Below the pieces are notes generated by a model. That model was not told the origin of the DNA. It searched no databases and saw only the letters and a program-made list of their open reading frames with translations. This document shows, piece by piece, positions 56,823-64,000 of a DNA stretch of 64,000 nucleotides. Origin of the DNA: Beverwykella pulmonaria (taxonomy: Eukaryota > Ascomycota > Dothideomycetes > Pleosporales > Melanommataceae); assembly GCA_001599595.1 (NCBI GenBank), contig BCHH01000007.1:182027-246026 (forward strand), given 5' to 3'. The translations under genes were made by a program, and so were the position numbers. Each line of letters begins with the position of its first letter. Within the stretch, counting starts at the first letter, position 1.

Positions 56823-57180
56823 GATAGTCTCAGTGCCCTCATCGGACGTCCATTAGTCAAAGAAGTAGGTTACTCGACCAGGGCCGAGAGAGCGTGGAGC
56901 CACGCAGAGATTTCGTGCTGGCAAAGGCAGGTGGTGAAGGTTCGCTTGACGTCCTGCGGAAGGAACTGTGTTTTTAGCGACTCTTTTAGCGCCCGTGCCA
57001 AGGTACGCTATTATATAAGCCAGGCGAGCCCCGAGCCCATCTCACGTTGAAAGTCCCTTCTAGCAAACCTTGCAATCTTCTCCTATTTATTACTATTGAC
57101 CACCATTTGCGCTTGAACTCACTTAAGATGAGACCTTCAATTTGAAATTACGGCTACATTGGTCGTAATCCACCGACAAC
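56823..57180. promoter_or_regulatory. Divergent promoter region, GID8 / uridine kinase
   Basis: These 358 bp lie between two divergent start codons. A run near 57010-57080 (tatataagcc, then pyrimidine-rich) fits the uridine-kinase core promoter. No named site is assigned. Confidence 0.45.
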
Positions 57181-58694
57181 ATGACTTCTGCGGGACGACG
57201 TAGTCATTATTCGCCGCCATGGGGCAATGCGAGCATCATTGGGGTGGCAGGTAGCTCTGGATCGGGGAAGACATCACTAGCTTTGGCTATGGTAGCATCG
57301 CTGAGCTTGCCTTGGGTTGTGATTATGTCCATGGTGTGTCACAGCCTTCCGCCTGAGGTCACGTGCTTCTGAACCTAACCGGGGGCTTGAAACTAGGACT
57401 CATTTTATAAGCCTCTGACACCAGAGCAATCGAAGGCAGCATTTCGAAACGAGTTTGACTTTGATGCTCCGGGGGCTATCGATTTTGACCTGTTGGTCGA
57501 GCGTTTGCAAGATATCAAGCAAGGGTGCGAAGCTTTTCTGATGCAGCAACTCGAACTGAATAGCTGATACGGGTCTTTAGCAAAGTAGCTGAAGTCCCCG
57601 TCTACTCGTTTGAAAAGCATGCTAGGGTTAAGCAAACGACCACCATATACTCGCCACATGTGTTGATCTTGGAAGGGATCTTTGCGCTGCACGATCCGCG
57701 AGTATTGAATTTGCTTGATTTGAAAATATTTGCGGAAGCCGATGCAGATCTCTGTCTTTCAAGACGATGTAGAGTCCACCCCAAACTTAGAAATCCGGTA
57801 TGGAAGCTGATTAGAGGAATAGTGGTTCGAGATGTCAAAGAACGCGGTAGAGACATCGAAGGTTGTATTAAGCAATGGTTCGGCTTCGTCAAGCCTAACT
57901 TCTATAAATACGTCGCGCCTCAGCGGGAGATCGCCGACATCATCATACCACGCGGAATCGAGAACACAGTCGCCATTGCCATGGTTACAGGCCAGATCCA
58001 GAAAACACTGGCTCACAAGTCGGCCGAGCACCAACTTGAGCTCATACGACTTGGCAAGATCGCAGAGGACTCTCCGCTTTTACCAAATGCTCTCGTTCTA
58101 CCACAGACAAGTCAGATCAAGGGTATCCACACCCTGCTTCTGAATCCGGAAACGTCAAGTGAAGACTATATGTTCTATTTTGATAGAATGGCTGCTTTGC
58201 TTGTCGACAAGGCGGTTGATCTTCTCCCGTTCACGCCTAGACAGGTCACCACTCCCCAGGGCTATACGTACATGGGGTTGACGAAGTCGGCGGAGGTGAG
58301 CGCTGTGGTTGTCCTCCGAGGCGGCAGCGCGTTCGAGACTGGACTTCGACGAACGATCCCCGACTGCCGTACTGGGAGGATTCTCATTCAAACGAACTAC
58401 AGAACAGGCGAACCTGAGCTCCATTATCGAGCTCTCCCTGCAAACATTGCGCAACATGGTCTTATCCTGGTCCTTGATCCTCAAATGTCCTCAGGTGGCG
58501 CCGCATTGATGGCGGTCAGGGTTTTGGTGGATCATGGGGTTCCGGAGGATAGGATCGTCTTCGTGACCTATCTGGCAGGGCGAGTGGGTATCAATCGGGT
58601 GTTAAGCGTGTTCCCAGACGTCAGAGTGGTGGTGGCAAGAATGGGCGATGATATGGAAAACCGATGGGTGGAGACGAGATACTTGGGATGCTAG
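57181..58694 (+). CDS. URK1: Uridine kinase / uracil phosphoribosyltransferase fusion
   Basis: Model: exons 57181-57333, 57397-57524, 57581-57768 and 57823-58694; 446 aa. Seen: an N-terminal uridine kinase with Walker A GVAGSSGSGKTSLA (about 21-34), DSFYKPLTPEQ directly after intron 1, YSPHVLILEGIFALHD, and LSRRLVRDVKERGRDIEGC restored by removing the 54-nt third intron. A UPRTase-like C-terminal half has YTYMGL, VVLRGGSAFE and the PRPP-loop segment LVLDPQMSSGGAALMAV. Known: yeast Urk1-type proteins phosphorylate uridine/cytidine in pyrimidine salvage. In many eukaryotic fusions the UPRTase half is inactive or regulatory; I cannot settle that here. Divergent from GID8. Confidence 0.94.
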
Positions 58695-58893
58695 CTTCCT
58701 ATTTTACACACGTGTTTGCAAGTAGATGCTAAATTCGGTAGACCTACTTCGTAATGTACATGAATTCTGCAAGGGACAGTTGATTTATTGGTATGCTGTC
58801 GCTTTTTGCCAACATGAGTTGCTTTGTGTACGCCATCATGCCTGCTAGATGTTACCAACGCCCATGTGCCATGATCCGCCGTCACGCTGCATA

Positions 58894-59963
58894 TTATAGG
58901 AAGTACTCAGTTGTGACCTCCTTTCCTTGCTGTTGCTGTTGCTCTGCTCGGTGCACATCATTCTCCGGGCTGGCGTCAAAGACATTGAAAAATCGTTCCC
59001 CTGTGTCGCTGACTTCCAGGACACTCGCCATGTTCCCACAACGGTAACAGTAATTGGGTGCGCTCCAGACTGTGCTCAGCCGATCGTCGTATAACACCTG
59101 AAAGCCTTCCTGACAAAGCTGGTGGGCTCGTAATATGTGTGACATGGCGTTGACTTCGAGAAACTTCTTGACCACCTGTGCTCCAAATGTGTATCCTGCC
59201 CCTCTTGGGCTTAGTGAAAACTCATCCCTCTCCGGATCTGGGTCGCTCCACACAAGGTCTGCCATGGGACCCTCGTGAGGTATTTCTCGGAATCGGTCGA
59301 TAATCTTTATTTGGTCAATGGAGTGTATTGAGGGCGAGAGGCCGCCGTGGACGCAAAATATCTGGTCGTTGATGACCACTGAGAGGGTGAGGAAATCAAA
59401 CATGTCGGTAAAGTAGTGCCATACGTTTGCGTTCCCGTATTTCCGGGAGCATTCGGTATAGAACCCGTATGACTGTGTGACCCCGCGGGATTCGTGGTTG
59501 CCGCGGATGAGATTGACTCGATGTGGGTAGCGCAGCTTGAGACAGACAAGCAGTGATATCGTTTCAACAGAGAAGAGACCGCGATCTACGTAATCACCTA
59601 TGCAAGGATCCGTAAGGACTTGTCGCGCGACAGAAGGGAGGCCGCCAACTTACCTAGGAATAAGTAATTCGTATCCGGACATGGACCACCAATCTTGAAT
59701 ATCTCGATCAGGTCAAAAAACTGCCCATGGATATCACCCACAACCGTTACAGGGGCCTTGATGTGCACCACGTTGCTCTCTTTCATCAGAAGCTCCTTCG
59801 TTTTCGCGCATATCGCTTCAATGACCGACTCGGCCAGCAGCTCCTTCTTATATAGTCTTGCAATGCACTCGTCAAGATCCACGGATGCTATGGGCGCGCG
59901 CGAGAGTCAGAAGGAGGGGCCGCAGAGCAAAGGGTGTCCGAACTTACACGGAAGACCTGGCAT
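58894..59963 (-). CDS. PPG1: PP2A-like protein phosphatase PPG1
   Basis: Model: exons 59963-59948, 59887-59654 and 59597-58894; 317 aa. Exon 1 encodes only MPGLP plus one base. Seen: the PPP motifs GDIHGQFFDL, GDYVDRGLFSVET, RGNHESRGVTQSYGF, FCVHGGLSPS and [19 protein letters not shown], and a C-terminus TTEYFL preceded by a Gln run. The N-terminal DLDECIARLYKKELL and [18 protein letters not shown] residues match the Ppg1 branch rather than PP2Ac, PP4 or PP6. Known: Ppg1 is a PP2A-family catalytic subunit linked to glycogen accumulation and, in yeast, to mitophagy control through the Far complex. The YFL-type tail suggests it can be carboxymethylated like PP2A. The 3' end is convergent with uridine kinase, 199 bp away. 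Confidence 0.95.
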
Positions 59964-60749
59964 GGTAGGATTGGTAATTTTACGGCAGACGTTCCTGCAT
60001 GCGCGGCGGCGGGCTCAGGGAATCGAGTCTAAACTGGTCGCTAGCAAGTGTCTATATCGTACAATCATCCTCGGAGGTTCATAGGTTCATGGAAGCGGAG
60101 GCGGCGGCGACGGCGACGGTGCAAGAGTGGGACGACGAGGTGCGAGGCAAAAGACGTGCCTGCGTTGCTCCGCGGTGGTTACCCGCGGATGGCCCAAGCT
60201 CATAATTACTTAGCTCCAGACCTCCAACTCCCACGCTTCCTACCACCGTTCCAAAACCTTTGACGTTTTGCTTCCAATTCCATCAGTACATCTCCCTTTT
60301 CGCCTTTCATCCTCTCTCAGGCAGGTAAAAGTCTGTTTGTTCCGGCCTCTGTCCCGATTTCATTTTCCGTCCACCTGTTCTGGCCTTATATCAATCTGCT
60401 TCCTCACAGCTTCCTTCCCCTCACATCAGCAGCCTTGCCCACCCAATCACTTTCTCATCTCTCTTGTCCCTCTGCGCAACCATCTCTACGATGCCACAGT
60501 AAAGGGTGAGGAGCTTCAGGATTTCGAACTATTCTGCAAGGAGTGTGAGACGGTCGACCCAGGGTTCCAAGGTTGACACTGGCCCACCATCTCGGCACGT
60601 GCGGTAATGTTGTACCAATTTTGAGAAGCTGCATCTCAAACTTCCTTTTTTCACCACACATCATCACTTGCACATCTCACCCTCTGCAACGTACACGATC
60701 TCGACATCCCCATCTGGGTATTCTTCGGGCTCGCACCTCAAGGGGTGGA
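59964..60749. promoter_or_regulatory. Divergent upstream region, PPG1 / Pro-Gln-rich gene
   Basis: This 786-bp region starts with a run of GGCGGC-like triplets near 60090-60115, then becomes strongly pyrimidine-rich (60220-60480). A 102-aa frame at 60268-60576 has no motif and probably lies in the leader of the downstream gene, where it could act as an upstream ORF. Confidence 0.4.
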
Positions 60750-63062
60750 ATGTCGTGGAGCGGGCCTGTGGCAGGTGCCGCACCGTACCAGCCTCCACCC
60801 TTCACCAATGGCCAGCCCGGTTACGGTCAACAGCAGCCTCCTCAGTACGGTCAGCAACCAGCATATGGCCAGTATCAAGCCGGGCCAGCTTTTCCTCAAA
60901 GCGGCCCATCGCAGCGGCCACCAGACAGTCGGTAAGAACCCCTGTCCATACTCATTATCGTTTCAATTTGCACGTTTCTGCAGCCAAAGAAGCAGCCTCG
61001 AAATACCGTCATATATTCTTCTGTAAGTCGTACTGATGTAGCACTAGGATTCCCAAGAAGAAAGGTAATCCCATAATCACGCGATATCCTCCACCACCAG
61101 GCTATCGTGGACCCGCTCAGCCGCAAGCGTCATTTGGTGCGCCAGGACCTCAGTATCAGAATGCATATCAACATCACCAGCAAAACTATCCACAAGGACC
61201 TCCAGGCCCTACGAATTACCCGCATCAAGGCTATTCGGTAAACCCAACGTATACCCCCAATCACGCATACTCCCCCCAGGGCTATGGTCCACAATCGTAT
61301 CCCCCGCAGCCCAATTACCAACAACCTGGATTTGCGCAAGGCCAAAATCCTCTGTATCCTCCGCAAAACTACCCACCAAACCAAGGGTACTCTCAGCCCA
61401 CTCCGACTTATCCAGCTGCCCAATGCTACGCGCCTTCGCAATCATCATTTCAAGGATATTCATCTCAAACCACTCCGGTAGACGCCAACCAGCAAGCATA
61501 CGCTCAATCGCAAGGCTGGCAACAACCGAATGGTCTACCGTCTCTCCCTCTAGCCGACCAATATAACGCATATCCCGGCCCTCCTGCCAACGCACAAGTC
61601 CCTCATGACCCCAATGCTGTACCTACACCGACGTCTGCCCATGTCACTACAAGTCAGAACACTCCCACAACCGGCCAACCGGATAGTGCAGCCAGCGAGC
61701 ATGGCCCGAACGAAAAACCACAACTGTTCCTTGCCTGGGATGATTGGGACTTTGACTTTGAAGGTGCGATCTGGCCAAAAAGCAACGAGCCTATTGATCC
61801 GAACCTGAGCCTTGGCGTGATCATCTGGCGTCCTGCTAAGCAGGTTACCCGTGCTTTACCGTCTACATTTGCTAAGGCCGAAGAGCAAGCGCTCAAACCC
61901 GCCGCAGAGAAACTTGGCAATGGAGAATCCGTCTCGATGTACTTTACCGTCGAAAACTCCCATGAGGCCTTCCTCGATGTTCGACAAACAGACGAATGGG
62001 AAAGCATACGACATGATGCAATATTTACAGTATTCAACGACGATGAAATGTCGGACCCCAACACATTGGTGTCTCTTGAACAATGTATTGCTGAGCGTGA
62101 TCGCCCTGACCTAGCCTTGGAAGAAAATATAAAGGAGGAGCCGGATGAAGAGATGCAAGATTCGGCTTGGAATGTCATGGACAACCTCGAACAGGCTCTG
62201 TCGGGCCATGATGACGATGCGAAACCACCGCGGCTCTTTGAACAGAACGGCTCCCCACGCAGTCAAGCCCAAGAAGACATTCTTGCTATGCTAGGTGTTA
62301 CTGGGTCTCCAAAACCCCCTTCAAACGAACCGGCACCTTTCCCGCCCATCTCTGTTGATGCAAAGCCACCCTCTTCGCTTCCTGAGAGACCTCCAGCACC
62401 GCCTGGGCCACAGTAAGTTCGTTGTTCTCTAATATATATTTAAACTAATGTCCGTCAGCGCGCATTCCCGTCCTGAACCATTTCCCCAGAGAGCCCATTC
62501 ATACGCTGGTCACCACAATTCCAATTTTGAAAACCTCCCGCAACGTCCCTATGGCTCAATGTCGAGCTCCGATCACGCGCGCCCTCCGCCACCGCCTTCA
62601 CAACAGCCTCATTTAAATGGTTGGATGTCAAGCAACCCTCAGAACCAACCCAGCGGTCACACTTTTGATGGCTCGCGGGAAAGTCCTGCGCGATCTGAAG
62701 GCAGCAATCGAACTCTAGCCGGCTCAGATTTTGACGAGACGCCCTCTAATGACGTTAAAACTGCATCAGCTCCGACACCAGAAGTACCGCAATTGAAACG
62801 CAGCGATAGCTCGCTCACACGAAAGCGAAGTTACGACGATACGGATCAAGATGATGAGAAACTGCGTCAGCATGATGATCACGCTCGGCGCAAGAGGCGT
62901 TCCCAGGTAGCGCCTGCTTATAGGTAGGCATTCTCTCTCCCCGCAAACTCCCTTTGGTTGTCGCATAACCCTTCTACCTTAAGATAAGGATCGACATACC
63001 ATTCCTTCTTGTCCGTCGCGGTGACTTCTAGCAATCCGCTAAGTGGTTCCAGTCGTCGTTGA
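60750..63062 (+). CDS. Pro/Gln/Tyr-rich protein with a conserved core, function unknown
   Basis: Model: exons 60750-60931, 61048-62412, 62459-62923 and 63053-63062; 673 aa. If the last intron is not spliced, the frame stops at 62927 and the ending changes from AYSRR to AYR. Seen: residues 1-320 are a low-complexity YGQQP/NYPP-type region; a folded-looking core begins near 330 (LFLAWDDWDFDFEGAIWP, LGVIIWRPAKQVTRALP, MYFTVENSHEAFLDVR). An acidic stretch (IKEEPDEEM) is followed by Ser/Pro-rich sequence and a basic, NLS-like end (KRSYDDTDQDDEK, HARRKRRSQ). Inferred: a nuclear protein with a prion-like or condensate-prone N-terminus. No catalytic motif is seen, and I do not recognise the core as a named domain. 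Confidence 0.8.
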
Positions 63063-64000
63063 GATCATCATCCCCACCCTCTACGCATGCGAGGTTAGTC
63101 CTCATACCATGTCGGACTTTTTAAGCGTTCGTTGTTCATACCACTATCACGTCACTACATGAGACGGTGCGGCATTTCCTCTGTGCAAGCATTCATTTCT
63201 GCTTACTGTATCATGGTATAATTTACAGTAGAGGGTACATTCCCTTCTTCTTATTTTTCCAGTTCTATTTGTTATTCAAGTGTCGCGGTGATCGGAGCTT
63301 CGCGCCACCGGCATAAGGGCAATGTTTGCCACTTCACGCAGGCGTTATCCCCTTCTCTAGATCTCAATGGTCTTGTCACAAAATCTCACACCTTGCCACT
63401 TGGCATCCAGAATATGCACATCATACTACGCCTTTCTAATCATCATCTCTGCTTGTTTATTCTCCCATCGTCTTTTCAAGCTTTCCGAAATGTCATTCCT
63501 ATCAATACGATAATAATTCTACCTTTTCATCGCGCAACCCGCCCGCCGTCAAATCCTACCTGTCTTCACACTGTCTATCAATCCTTCACCAAGTGCTTCT
63601 GGAAATACTCATCATATGTCCCATGTCAGTCTCTGATTTCTCGCCGAGTTCTTGCTATCTTTTTTCGCCATGCTAGGTGGTGTGAGAGAAGTTCAAGTTC
63701 GAGTGCATTGAGCCAAGCCGCTCAGACGCCAATATCCTTCTGTTGGGATTTGCTTCCTTCGGCTTGATCAACAGTTTTAGCAGAACAAACTGATACTCTC
63801 ATTATCTCTCCAGAATACCTTCATCAGGCTGCGAGGCTTATATACCATAGGTAGGGAAATAGTGTTAAGTGAGGGGATGCCCATATCAAGCACAGGGATT
63901 ATCATAACATGATCAGGTACGTCACAATTACAAGGCTACCAAACGCATCGAGCACCTCTTTCCCATAGTCAACGTCAGCTTCACTGTCATTGTGGATATA
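63063..64000. other. Gene-free right end
   Basis: Pyrimidine-rich, AT-moderate sequence. A 159-aa plus-strand frame at 63288-63767 has no motifs and skewed composition, so it is probably not coding. It may contain 3' UTR or the promoter of a gene beyond the window. Confidence 0.45.

Overview
This window looks like nuclear DNA of a filamentous ascomycete (Pezizomycotina, probably Dothideomycetes). The genes are close together and mostly cut by short GT-AG introns of about 45-90 nt. The content is typical of that group: a Zn2Cys6 regulator, an AA9 lytic polysaccharide monooxygenase, a HET-NACHT-WD40 incompatibility receptor, a fused uridine kinase/UPRTase, and a Tc1/mariner element with decay resembling repeat-induced point mutation (RIP). 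The class is an inference from gene content; no marker in the window fixes it.

Layout. 0-5.4 kb: a broken SNF2 helicase relic, then a five-exon Zn2Cys6 regulator. 7-12.4 kb: RAD18 and ULA1/NAE1 (both minus), separated by a 1.4 kb Tc1/mariner element with perfect 33-bp inverted ends. 12.7-15 kb: ribose-5-phosphate isomerase and an F-box-like protein. 15.9-22.3 kb: sulfite reductase beta subunit divergent from FAD synthase. 23.3-28.7 kb: an uncharacterised STAND-N-terminal-like protein and a secreted AA9 LPMO. 29.8-34.7 kb: MCM6 and the PP2A catalytic subunit. 36.8-48.0 kb: an Ulp1-type SUMO protease, an MDR oxidoreductase, a fungal membrane protein with a 3-nt microexon, and TYW1. 48.0-55.6 kb: an accessory island holding a HET-NACHT-WD40 gene flanked by Ulp1-like relics. 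55.6-63.1 kb: GID8, uridine kinase/UPRTase, PPG1 and a Pro/Gln-rich protein of unknown function.

Most genes are housekeeping functions. Five concern ubiquitin-like modification or turnover (RAD18, ULA1, the F-box-like gene, Ulp1, GID8), and two are PP2A-family catalytic subunits. The sulfite reductase and FAD synthase genes share a 597-bp promoter region, which makes metabolic sense because the sulfite reductase holoenzyme uses flavins.

The part most likely to hold something new is 48-56 kb. The receptor there has twelve WD40 repeats of exactly 126 bp and an in-frame duplication of about 52 residues inside its HET domain. Ulp1-like fragments lie on both sides of it. I rebuilt exon models by hand and checked that reading frames stay open across each junction; splice sites are predictions.
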